Positions 1-6,380 are shown, counted from the first letter of the stretch. The stretch: 6,551 bases of DNA from Lachnospiraceae bacterium (GCA_900772845.1 CAAGSD010000012.1:1-6551), one strand, 5' to 3'. Notes: a model not told the origin generated them from the sequence alone. A program made the numbers and translations.

Positions 1-58
1 TTTGTAAAAGAAAATCCATACCTTTCTTTTATACTGATAAATATTAACTTTTACACTT

Positions 59-88
59 ATCCAAGATAGTGGGTATGGAATCTTGGAT
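59..88. repeat. Perfect 9-bp inverted repeat in the upstream intergenic region
   Basis: The arms ATCCAAGAT (59-67) and ATCTTGGAT (80-88) are exact reverse complements separated by 12 bases. A second small inverted repeat follows at once (TTACAA 88-93 and TTGTAA 100-105). An 8-bp pair, TCCATACC (15-22) and GGTATGGA (72-79), uses the spacer of the first repeat. No T-run follows the stem on either strand, so a terminator is unlikely. An operator or a structured leader is possible, but the repeat lies about 100 bases upstream of the promoter found for the GH28 gene. The rest of 1-188 is AT-rich and I recognise no coding sequence in it. Confidence 0.4.
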
Positions 89-188
89 TACAATTGAGGT
101 TGTAACTTATACCAGAAGAAAATACCTGTTTTTTCATTGCAGATCAAAATAAAGCTGGAATTATTAACATGAATGAAAATAATTGATA

Positions 189-217
189 TAGACATTCTCA
201 GTGCTTTTTTTTACAAT
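189..217 (+). promoter_or_regulatory. Sigma-A-type promoter for the GH28 gene
   Basis: TAGACA (189-194) is a 5 of 6 match to the -35 consensus. TACAAT (212-217) is a 5 of 6 match to the -10 consensus. The spacer is exactly 17 bases and contains a T-run just before the -10. Transcription would start near 224, giving a leader of about 25 bases that holds just the ribosome binding site. A 9-bp direct repeat, ATGAAAATA, occurs at 173-181 and 216-224, on either side of the -35 and over the start point, and could be incidental in such AT-rich DNA. Confidence 0.65.
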
Positions 218-233
218 GAAAATAGTATAAACG

Positions 234-242
234 AAAAGGAGG
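234..242 (+). promoter_or_regulatory. Ribosome binding site of the GH28 gene
   Basis: AAAAGGAGG lies six bases before the ATG at 249, at near-ideal spacing. It fixes that ATG as the start; no competing start with a comparable site is visible. Confidence 0.85.
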
Positions 243-248
243 ATTTTT

Positions 249-1754
249 ATGGAATCCGTTTTACTGTCCGCACGCTGTACTGCAAACACCGCAACTGTGT
301 TCTGGAATAAGCCAGAAAATGCCAACGACAACACAGTTTATGAAGTTTCTCTCGATGGTGGACATTCTGTTCACACAAATCGGACACATTATACATTCAC
401 AGAATTGATACCCAATACTGAATATTGTGTTACTGTCTACAATATCGGCAGTATCCGCATCTGTACCTCACCTGCACGGCACCGCATCTATGTAACGGAA
501 GAGCCCTACAATGCCGTGGGTGATGGAAAAACGCTGAATACTGCCGCACTCCAACAGGCTTTTACAGACTGCGGACCAAATGACGAAGTATACTTTCCCG
601 CCGGAATCTATCTGACCGGAGCTCTTGATCTACATAGTTGTATGGCCGTGTATCTGGAGAAAGATGCTGTTTTACAGGGCAGTTCTGACCCAACAGATTA
701 TCTGCCTCGTATCTGGAGCCGCTTTGAAGGCACGGAGCAGGAATGTTACCGCAGTCTTTTAAACGCCGGACAGCTTGATCATACCGCAGGTGCAAATTGC
801 GAAAACATCCTACTCTATGGGAAGGGAACCATTAGTGGCGGTGGGCATGTTCTGGCTGAGCGCATGATCGATATCGAACGGGAAAATCTCAGGGAATATC
901 TTGCCCAAAATGCTGCACTGGTTGCCACCTGTGAGAATGACCGTACCATTCCGGGACGTGTCCGCGGACGACTTATTAATTTAAGCAACTGCTCCCATAT
1001 TCGTATTACAGGACTGACTTTACAAAACGGTGCAGCATGGAATGTACATATGATCTACTGTGATGACATTGTGACTGACCACTGTACGCTACGCTCCAGC
1101 GGTATTTGGAACGGCGATGGCTGGGACCCGGATTCTTCCACAAACTGCACTCTATTTGCAACGGATTTTGAAACCGAAGATGACTCCGTTGCCATCAAAT
1201 CCGGTAAGAATCCAGAAGGTAATGCCATTAATCGTCCTACAAAACATATCCGCGTATTTGACTGTCACAGCAACGGCGGTCATGGTATCTGTATTGGCAG
1301 TGAAATGTCCGGCGGTGTCGCGGATGTGCAAATTTGGGATTGCGATATAGCTGCTTCTTCCAATGGCATTGAAATCAAAGGAACCCCTAAGCGTGGCGGA
1401 TATGTGCGCAATGTCACTGTACGCGACTGCACCTTCCCCCGCCTGCTCATTCATTCTGTTCCATACAATGATGACGGCATTCCTGCTCCAGAGCCGCCTT
1501 ATTTTGAAGATTTCCACTTTGAACGGCTGCATCTGACCGGACAAAAACAGGAGCACGGCACAGTGGAATCCGTTGCCCCCATTGAAATTGATGGTTTTAC
1601 TGCACCTGGGCATAAAATCAAAAATGTACTATTGTCAGACTGTGTACTGCCGCCGAATGCGAAGCTTCTGCTTTCGAGATATGATGCACTGACAATTTCC
1701 AATTTACATACGGAAGAGGATCAAGATGCGTCCCGGTACTCCGCAACATCATGA
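249..1754 (+). CDS. Glycoside hydrolase family 28 (polygalacturonase-like), cytoplasmic, with N-terminal Fn3-like domain
   Basis: This 501-residue protein probably hydrolyses alpha-1,4-galacturonide bonds in pectic oligosaccharides. Residues about 5-84 resemble a fibronectin type III domain (TATVFWNKP, TELIPNTEYCVTVYN). Residues about 85-490 form the right-handed parallel beta-helix, opening with the typical VGDGKTLNTAALQQA. Catalytic motifs are present: NGDGWDPDSS (288-297, Asp290), EDDSVAIKSG (310-319, Asp311 and Asp312) and GHG (344-346, His345). The usual RIK motif is GIEIKG here: Lys377 is kept but Glu375 stands where Arg is classical, so the substrate or mode may differ. There is no signal peptide, so the enzyme should act in the cytoplasm on imported oligosaccharides. 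The last roughly 12 residues (from about 490) are read from DNA that encodes a different GH28 in another frame, so the tail is probably acquired. The family assignment is firm; exo versus endo mode and exact substrate are not. Confidence 0.9.
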   Translation: MESVLLSARCTANTATVFWNKPENANDNTVYEVSLDGGHSVHTNRTHYTFTELIPNTEYCVTVYNIGSIRICTSPARHRIYVTEEPYNAVGDGKTLNTAALQQAFTDCGPNDEVYFPAGIYLTGALDLHSCMAVYLEKDAVLQGSSDPTDYLPRIWSRFEGTEQECYRSLLNAGQLDHTAGANCENILLYGKGTISGGGHVLAERMIDIERENLREYLAQNAALVATCENDRTIPGRVRGRLINLSNCSHIRITGLTLQNGAAWNVHMIYCDDIVTDHCTLRSSGIWNGDGWDPDSSTNCTLFATDFETEDDSVAIKSGKNPEGNAINRPTKHIRVFDCHSNGGHGICIGSEMSGGVADVQIWDCDIAASSNGIEIKGTPKRGGYVRNVTVRDCTFPRLLIHSVPYNDDGIPAPEPPYFEDFHFERLHLTGQKQEHGTVESVAPIEIDGFTAPGHKIKNVLLSDCVLPPNAKLLLSRYDALTISNLHTEEDQDASRYSATS

Positions 1755-1931
1755 TTATATTACAATAGAGAATATAACCGGCAGCATCGAAAGCTTTCTC
1801 AACATAAAACCCTGGACACAGTTTTGGCATAGACTCTGAACCAAGCCAGTATAAGCTGATGAATTTTTACATTCTACAATTTAAATATTTACCATTTTTA
1901 CAAAGCGGGTGATGTCAATGAATATGAGTAA
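1717..1931 (+). pseudogene. Decayed 3' end of a second GH28 gene
   Basis: Three pieces in three frames read as the C-terminal part of another GH28 subfamily. Piece one (1720-1836) gives IKMRPGTPQHHDYITIEN followed by ITGSIESFLNIKPWTQF, then runs into a stop at 1837-1839. From memory, one bacterial GH28 clade has a conserved run like RPxTPQ...ITVENITG...FLxIxPWTQFFDL. Piece two (1826-1867) gives GIDSEPSQYKLMNF, and piece three (1869-1928) gives TFYNLNIYHFYKAGDVNEYE with a stop at 1929-1931. Pieces two and three together resemble the family's QYxLxDFTFxNLxI segment. The residues normally between PWTQFF and QYKL are mostly missing, so about 25-30 codons seem deleted. One extra T in the run at 1864-1868 explains the last frame change. 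The fragment overlaps the intact GH28 end and the MATE start. It is not a continuation of the intact gene, which has already completed its own beta-helix. Confidence 0.6.
1903..1913 (+). promoter_or_regulatory. Ribosome binding site that decides the MATE start
   Basis: AAGCGGGTGAT matches the extended Shine-Dalgarno AAGGAGGTGAT at 9 of 11 positions. Four in-frame starts lie close together: GTG 1909, ATG 1912, ATG 1918 and ATG 1924. The first two overlap the site itself. ATG 1918 has about eight bases from the purine core and is the best fit. The site lies within sequence that is readable as the relic GH28. Confidence 0.6.
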
Positions 1932-3288
1932 AATCGATATGACACAAGGTTCTATTTTAGGCCGCGCAGCACAGTTTGCATTGCCGATCTGCATCGGAAA
2001 TATCTTACAACAGTTATACGGAACCGTTGATACTTTGGTCATCGGTAATTTCTGTGATGCATCCGCTTTGGCCGCTGTAGCCACAAGTTCCCAGCCACTG
2101 GAGATTCTTTTGTGTATCTTTCTTGGCATTGGTTCCGGAATATCCATCCTGATTTCACAAGCGGCAGGTGCCTCCGATGCCGATCAACTGCGTAAGCTTG
2201 CACAAACCGCAGTGTTTTTTCTGTACGCTGCCAGTCTGCCGCTTACGTTGTTAGGCGTAGCTGCCGGACCGTTCCTTCTCAGGCTGATGCAGGTGCCTGC
2301 CGATGCCATGCCCTATGCCATTGTGTATTTGCGTATCACAACGTTAGGCATTCTCGGCAATATGGGATATAACTTTAACGCAGGCATTTTACGAGGTCTG
2401 GGAAACAGTACTTCCTCGCTGTTATTTCTTGGCATTTCCTGCGTTACCAATATTGTTCTGGACCTTGTACTGACTGCCGGTTTGGGAATGGGCGTCACCG
2501 GTGTTGCCATCGCAACTGCTGCCTCACTGTTTCTGTCCTGGATGTTCAGCATCTTCTACATCCGTCATACTTATCCTGCCATGAATTTTCCGGTTTTTGC
2601 GCATGGTTTTGACCTTCCTATTCTTCATGAAATGTTAAAGATCGGCCTGCCGCTCGGACTGAATACCGCACTTTATTCTGTCGGTCATGTGCTGCTTCAG
2701 GCTCTTTATAACACACTGGGATCCACCTTCGTAGCCGGATGCTCCGTTGCCGGTAAAGTCAGCGGCATTGCCAATATTGCCATTACTTCCTATTCTTCTG
2801 CGGCAACTGTGTTTGCCGGGCAGAACCTTGGTGCCCGGAACTACCGTCGTTTATGCCGTGGGGCATGGCAGATACCGCTCTGTTCCGGCATCGTCACCCT
2901 TGCAGGGGGATTACTTGTGACTGCTTTTTGCCATCCTCTGCTATTGTTGTTCAGCCGTGATCCTGCCGTATTGGCTTTTGCACAGCGATATACTTATCTT
3001 GTTCTGCCATTCACCTGGGCCTACGCCGTGTTCAATGGCATTATGTGCTTTATCAATGGTATCGGGGAGATTCGCTATCCCACCATCGTAAATATTCTGC
3101 TATTATGGGTTGTCCGAATCCCTGCCGCTTATCTCATCATGTATGCCGGCTATGGCGAATATGCCATGGTCAGTGTTTCCGCCAGCTTTATTACCGGCAT
3201 GATTGCCATGCTCTTCTACTTTAAATCCAGGCGCTGGGGCGCTATTTGCGCCCTTGAAAAAAAAGGAATACCCACCATTAATTATTGA
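1918..3288 (+). CDS. MATE-family multidrug/toxin efflux transporter
   Basis: This inner-membrane antiporter probably exports small, often cationic or aromatic molecules using a Na+ or H+ gradient. From ATG 1918 it has 456 residues, the usual MATE length, and is hydrophobic throughout with a pattern consistent with about 12 membrane helices in two MatE halves (roughly 16-210 and 235-440). Family features include the opening MTQGSILGRAAQFALP, the first-helix run QQLYGTVDTLVIGN (31-44, acidic Asp38), LRGLGNSTS (158-166) and the second-half loop GQNLGARNYRR (301-311). The substrate cannot be read from the sequence. It lies 163 bases after the GH28 stop with no terminator between, so it may share the GH28 transcript; I found no convincing promoter of its own. 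Near the 3' end are a GC-rich hairpin (3237-3253) and a run of eight A (3257-3264). Confidence 0.9.
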   Translation: MNMSKIDMTQGSILGRAAQFALPICIGNILQQLYGTVDTLVIGNFCDASALAAVATSSQPLEILLCIFLGIGSGISILISQAAGASDADQLRKLAQTAVFFLYAASLPLTLLGVAAGPFLLRLMQVPADAMPYAIVYLRITTLGILGNMGYNFNAGILRGLGNSTSSLLFLGISCVTNIVLDLVLTAGLGMGVTGVAIATAASLFLSWMFSIFYIRHTYPAMNFPVFAHGFDLPILHEMLKIGLPLGLNTALYSVGHVLLQALYNTLGSTFVAGCSVAGKVSGIANIAITSYSSAATVFAGQNLGARNYRRLCRGAWQIPLCSGIVTLAGGLLVTAFCHPLLLLFSRDPAVLAFAQRYTYLVLPFTWAYAVFNGIMCFINGIGEIRYPTIVNILLLWVVRIPAAYLIMYAGYGEYAMVSVSASFITGMIAMLFYFKSRRWGAICALEKKGIPTINY

Positions 3289-3334
3289 CTTGCCAGATTC
3301 ATAAAAATTTACATACTTCCTAAAAATAATCACA

Positions 3335-3363
3335 TGGATTTTCCTTTTGTCCTGCCCTATAAT
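3335..3363 (+). promoter_or_regulatory. Candidate promoter for the beta-glucuronidase gene
   Basis: TATAAT (3358-3363) is a perfect -10 box. The -35 at the ideal 17-base distance, TGGATT (3335-3340), matches only 3 of 6, so the promoter may be weak or need an activator. Start of transcription near 3370 would leave a leader of about 33 bases. It lies wholly in the 114-base gap after the MATE gene. Confidence 0.5.
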
Positions 3364-3393
3364 AAGCGCAATTACAGGCCACAAGGCAAAAGG
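3343..3393. repeat. 12-bp imperfect inverted repeat around the glucuronidase -10 box and RBS
   Basis: The left arm CCTTTTGTCCTG (3343-3354) and right arm CAAGGCAAAAGG (3382-3393) pair at 10 of 12 positions as DNA. As RNA one of the two mismatches becomes a U-G wobble. The 27-base interior holds the TATAAT box and the expected transcription start. The right arm ends inside the ribosome binding site. It may be an operator, or an RNA stem formed only in transcripts reading through from upstream. Confidence 0.4.
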
Positions 3394-3396
3394 AGG
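3388..3396 (+). promoter_or_regulatory. Ribosome binding site that decides the beta-glucuronidase start
   Basis: AAAAGGAGG is followed by six bases and ATG 3403. An in-frame ATG at 3334 would add 23 residues, but it lacks such a site, lies upstream of the probable transcription start, and its extra residues do not resemble a GH2 N-terminus. ATG 3403 is therefore preferred. Confidence 0.85.
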
Positions 3397-3402
3397 ACTA
3401 CC

Positions 3403-5229
3403 ATGTTATATCCGATCATGAACCGTTCCCGCAGCTTGATCGATCTGGGAGGGGTATGGCAATTTCAATTAGGAGATGAGACAGAGCCGGAGGATCCCTG
3501 GGCGGCACCGCAGGAGATGGACTTGATTGCCGTGCCGGCTTCTTATAATGACCAGAAGGATGATCCGGCTTATCGGAATCATTACGGGTGGGCTTATTAC
3601 GAGCGGACCGTGGTGCTCCCGGCTCTTTTGTGCGGAAACAACGGGCAGCGCCAGGTATTGCGTTTTGACGCCGTAACTCATGTTGCAAAAGTTTATATCA
3701 ATGGGAAACTTATTATGACACATAAGGGTGGTTTTCTCCCTTTTGAAGTTGAGATCACGGATCTGGTTCCGGACGATGGCCGCCTGACCATCGGCGTCGC
3801 TGTGGACAACCGGATCAGCCACAGCACCCTGCCCATCGGCAACGAAGGTAATATTGCCTTCTTCGGCTCGGACAATCCCGGCATTCCCAGTGTGGAAGCC
3901 GCAAAAATATGGAGAAAGAAACAGAATCTGCCGAATTTTGATTTCTTTAATTTTGCTGGCATCAACCGACCGGTGCGCATCTACAGCACTCCGGCTTCCT
4001 ACATCAGGGACATTACTCTGGTACCGTCTATGGAAGGTGACACAGGTGTCCTGAACTATGAAATTCTCACAGATGGTGCAGACAGTGACGTCCCTGTCAT
4101 TTTAAAAATCATAGATGCAGAAGGTAACTGCAAAGCGGAAGCCACCGGGCGAAAAGGTGAACTCCGGATCCCCCAGGTCCATCTCTGGCAGCCTTATCCC
4201 GGCACTCCTTACCTGTACAAGGCGGAAGTTCATTATGGAGATGACTGCTATACAGAGGAATTCGGTTTCCGAACCGTAGAAGTGAAGGGAACGCAGTTTT
4301 TGATCAACGGTGAACCTTTTTATTTCAAGGGTTTCAGCAAGCATGAGGATTCATTTTTCTGCGGAAGAGGACTGGATCTCTGTCTCGATGTAAAGGATAT
4401 CAATCTCCTGCACTGGATCCATGCCAATTCTTTCCGCACCAGCCACTATCCTTACGCAGAGGAGATTTACCGGCTTTGTGACCGTGAGGGTATCGTTATT
4501 ATTGACGAGACTCCCGCAGTAGGCATCGGCGCCGGAGACAGCTGTGACCCTTATAAGACATTTCCCATAAGAGAGCATCACGAACAGGTACTACGGGATC
4601 TGATCGCACGGGACAAAAATCATCCCTGCGTTGTCATGTGGTCCATGGGAAATGAGCCGGATACCGAGCATTTCCCGGAATCCGCCTACGATTACTGGCA
4701 TTCCCTCTATGAATTTACCCACAGTCTGGATCCTCAGAACCGTCCCGTCACCTTTGTCTGCTGTCAGAATAATTACGAGAAGGACATCGTGACCCGGACC
4801 ATGGATGTGGTCTGCCTGAACCGATATTACGGATGGTACAATCTGTCCGGTGATCTGGAAGCTGCCTCCTATGCCTGGAATATGGAGCTGGATTTCTGGG
4901 AAAAGATCGGCAAACCTGTGATGATGACGGAATACGGTGCCGATACCCTCGCCGGACTTCATAATTGCGCACCGGAAATGTGGAGTGAAGAATTCCAGGC
5001 AGCACTTTACAAAATGTATAGCAAAGCCTTCGACGGAAGAGACTTCTTTATCGGGGAACAGGCATGGAATTTCGCCGATTACGCCACCTTACAGGGCTGC
5101 ATGCGTGCAGACGGCAACCGCAAAGGCATCTTTACCAGAGATCGTCGTCCGAAGCTGGCCGCACATTACTTCCGGGGCAGATGGGAACATATCCCGAATT
5201 TCCATTACAAGAACAGCAATAATTTATAA
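3403..5229 (+). CDS. uidA: Beta-glucuronidase (GH2 family)
   Basis: This cytoplasmic retaining hydrolase releases D-glucuronate from beta-D-glucuronides. It has 608 residues, close to E. coli GUS. Domains in order: sugar-binding jelly-roll (about 10-195), Ig-like sandwich (about 197-291) and catalytic TIM barrel (about 293-600). GH2 signature one lies at 342-369 (NSFRTSHYPYAEE...VIIDE) and signature two at 404-418 (DKNHPCVVMWSMGNE). Glu418 is the predicted acid/base and Glu510 (MMTEYGADTLAGLH) the nucleophile. The Asn-x-Lys pair that contacts the glucuronate carboxylate in true glucuronidases is present (Asn572, Lys574 in GNRKGIFTRDRRPK), which argues against beta-galactosidase. The segment after IDET (367-370) is about 13 residues shorter than I recall for E. 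coli GUS, so the long active-site Loop 1 appears absent. No signal peptide is seen. It has its own promoter and a terminator 16 bases after its stop. Confidence 0.95.
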   Translation: MLYPIMNRSRSLIDLGGVWQFQLGDETEPEDPWAAPQEMDLIAVPASYNDQKDDPAYRNHYGWAYYERTVVLPALLCGNNGQRQVLRFDAVTHVAKVYINGKLIMTHKGGFLPFEVEITDLVPDDGRLTIGVAVDNRISHSTLPIGNEGNIAFFGSDNPGIPSVEAAKIWRKKQNLPNFDFFNFAGINRPVRIYSTPASYIRDITLVPSMEGDTGVLNYEILTDGADSDVPVILKIIDAEGNCKAEATGRKGELRIPQVHLWQPYPGTPYLYKAEVHYGDDCYTEEFGFRTVEVKGTQFLINGEPFYFKGFSKHEDSFFCGRGLDLCLDVKDINLLHWIHANSFRTSHYPYAEEIYRLCDREGIVIIDETPAVGIGAGDSCDPYKTFPIREHHEQVLRDLIARDKNHPCVVMWSMGNEPDTEHFPESAYDYWHSLYEFTHSLDPQNRPVTFVCCQNNYEKDIVTRTMDVVCLNRYYGWYNLSGDLEAASYAWNMELDFWEKIGKPVMMTEYGADTLAGLHNCAPEMWSEEFQAALYKMYSKAFDGRDFFIGEQAWNFADYATLQGCMRADGNRKGIFTRDRRPKLAAHYFRGRWEHIPNFHYKNSNNL

Positions 5230-5244
5230 GATATATCACGATAA

Positions 5245-5277
5245 AACAGCAGCGATACCTGACATATCACTGCTGTT
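5245..5277. terminator. Bidirectional Rho-independent terminator between convergent genes
   Basis: The arms AACAGCAG (5245-5252) and CTGCTGTT (5270-5277) pair perfectly. The stem extends by GATA (5254-5257) and TATC (5265-5268) across one unpaired position, with a 7-base loop. On the plus strand that position is a C-A mismatch and a T-rich tail follows (5276-5293), ending the glucuronidase transcript. On the minus strand it becomes a U-G pair, making an unbroken 13-bp stem followed by UUAU, ending the epimerase transcript about 95 bases after its stop. Nothing else recognisable lies between 5294 and 5371. Confidence 0.8.
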
Positions 5278-5371
5278 CTTATTATGTTCTTATTCCCTCA
5301 GATACCGTATCATTAATTTCGGCTATTTTTCTATTCGCAAGAAAAGTATATATGGAATCGTCTTTCTGCCA

Positions 5372-6253
5372 TCATTCTACGGTAATAGTGTACTCCTTAC
5401 GGAATACCTCACCAGCCTGCAAAGTATTGCCATACTCCCGCTGCTCCAGACTGCCGTCAAAGGTCGTCCGGTCGCATCTGCCGTACCAGGGCTCGATGCA
5501 GATAAACGGTGCTCCCTTGCCCGCAGGAGACCACAGACCAAATAACGGTGCATCGAAGCTTACGGTAAGATACGGCTTTTTATCCGGGGTACACAGGCTC
5601 ACTACAGAAGCCTGCCGATTCTCTACGATCAAGGCATCCCTGTCAAATAAGTGCTCTGTGATCTGCGCATAGCCGTTTCTCACCGGTAGTACATCCTTTT
5701 GCTGTCCCATGAGTCCTTGTCCGTCATCCGCCACCAGTCCGTAAGTCAGATCCTTGTCAGTATCAAACTTGAAATAATACTCTGACTGCTTTCCTTTTCC
5801 ATTCACAGGACACATGAATGCGGGATGTCCGCCGATGGAAAAGTACAGTGTTTTTGTATCCGGATTTTCCACCTGCCAGATGACCTTCAGATTTCTTCCT
5901 TCTAATTCATAGCCTACTTTTAAAATAAACTCAAACGGATACTTCGCTTTGGTCTCTTCATTAGACCTCAGGGAAAACCATGCTTCCGTCGCCGTCTGTA
6001 TGTCCACGGCAAACTCCATGTCTCTGGCAAAGCCGTGCTGGCCCATGGAATAGGTCTTTCCTTCGTAGTGATATTCCTTATTTTTCAGACTGCCCACAAA
6101 GGGGAACAGCACCGGCGCACTTCTCTTCCAAAATTTTGCATCCGCATTCCACAGATACTCGGTATCTGCCGCTTTCCCCCGAATGCTCGCAAGCTCCGCA
6201 CCAAAGCTGTTGATGGTTACTTTTAAAGCTTCATTTTCCAATACTACCTGCAT
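5372..6253 (-). CDS. Aldose 1-epimerase family protein, LacX-like
   Basis: This probable mutarotase interconverts alpha and beta anomers of a sugar in the cytoplasm. From ATG 6253 it has 293 residues, typical of the LacX branch. The conserved residues are present: Arg44 in KRSAPVLFPFVG, His73 in QHGFARD, His143 in GGHPAF and Glu254 in IEPWYGRCD. These correspond to the substrate-binding Arg and His, the general-acid His and the general-base Glu of GalM-type enzymes. The fold should be a beta-sandwich without membrane segments. An ATG at 6283 would add 10 residues, but it sits in the likely -10 box, and only ATG 6253 has a well-spaced ribosome binding site (AGAGAGG, 6262-6268, eight bases away). 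It converges on the glucuronidase and has its own promoter. The specific sugar is unknown; LacX members are often found in sugar-use loci, and glucuronate or galacturonate is only a contextual guess. Confidence 0.9.
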   Translation of the reverse strand: MQVVLENEALKVTINSFGAELASIRGKAADTEYLWNADAKFWKRSAPVLFPFVGSLKNKEYHYEGKTYSMGQHGFARDMEFAVDIQTATEAWFSLRSNEETKAKYPFEFILKVGYELEGRNLKVIWQVENPDTKTLYFSIGGHPAFMCPVNGKGKQSEYYFKFDTDKDLTYGLVADDGQGLMGQQKDVLPVRNGYAQITEHLFDRDALIVENRQASVVSLCTPDKKPYLTVSFDAPLFGLWSPAGKGAPFICIEPWYGRCDRTTFDGSLEQREYGNTLQAGEVFRKEYTITVE

Positions 6254-6261
6254 ATTGCATA

Positions 6262-6268
6262 CCTCTCT
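6262..6268 (-). promoter_or_regulatory. Ribosome binding site deciding the epimerase start
   Basis: Read on the minus strand, AGAGAGG is followed by eight bases and the ATG at 6253. This favours that ATG over the one at 6283. Confidence 0.6.
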
Positions 6269-6281
6269 CTCTTTTTCCCAC

Positions 6282-6310
6282 ATTATACCTCATAACAGTT
6301 CATCCGTGAA
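6282..6310 (-). promoter_or_regulatory. Promoter of the aldose epimerase gene
   Basis: On the minus strand, TTCACG (6310-6305, 4 of 6) is followed after exactly 17 bases by a perfect TATAAT (6287-6282). Transcription would start near 6275, leaving a short leader before ATG 6253. The upstream ATG at 6283 begins inside this -10 box and would not be transcribed from it. Confidence 0.6.
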
Positions 6311-6323
6311 TATATCCGGGCAC

Positions 6324-6349
6324 ACAAAATCATGCTCGTATGGTTTTGT
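6324..6349. repeat. 10-bp inverted repeat between the right-edge MATE gene and the epimerase
   Basis: The arms ACAAAATCAT (6324-6333) and ATGGTTTTGT (6340-6349) pair at 9 of 10 positions around a 6-base loop. On the plus strand the tenth is a G-U wobble, on the minus strand a C-A mismatch. It lies 31 bases after the minus-strand MATE stop and about 60 bases upstream of the epimerase start point. It could be a weak terminator for the MATE gene, though no U-run follows the stem, or an operator. Nothing else is recognisable in 6311-6380. Confidence 0.3.
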
Positions 6350-6380
6350 AGCCGCATATGTTCACGAGATGAGCGCCAGC

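Noticed and set aside
1..19. Possible start of a divergent minus-strand gene (ATG at 19, reading MDFLLQ) with an upstream AGAAAGG.
   Set aside because: The purine stretch is only one base from the ATG, only six codons fit in the window, and nothing identifies the product.
1152..1613. A 153-codon minus-strand open frame inside the GH28 gene.
   Set aside because: It is antisense to conserved catalytic motifs, shows no recognisable domain and has no convincing start signal.
1755..1777. TTATATT/AATATAA inverted repeat just after the GH28 stop, considered as a terminator.
   Set aside because: It is pure A/T, too weak, and has no U-tail; it also lies in the relic coding sequence.
1824..1855. TTGGCA (1824-1829) and TATAAG (1850-1855) as a promoter for the MATE gene.
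   Set aside because: Both boxes match 5 of 6, but the spacer is 20 bases, too long for a normal sigma-A promoter, and the boxes fall in relic coding sequence.
3237..3264. GGGCGC/GCGCCC hairpin with a nearby run of eight A at the end of the MATE gene, considered as terminator or frameshift site.
   Set aside because: No U-run follows on either strand. The hairpin is upstream rather than downstream of the A-run, and normal translation gives a family-typical length.
5301..5311. 11-base palindrome GATACCGTATC between the terminator and the epimerase stop.
   Set aside because: It is short, has no room for an RNA loop and is not near a promoter, so chance is likely.
4937..5545. A 202-codon plus-strand open frame across the end of the glucuronidase gene and the terminator.
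   Set aside because: It overlaps the well-supported glucuronidase and epimerase genes, crosses the terminator, and its translation looks like out-of-frame sequence with no family resemblance.
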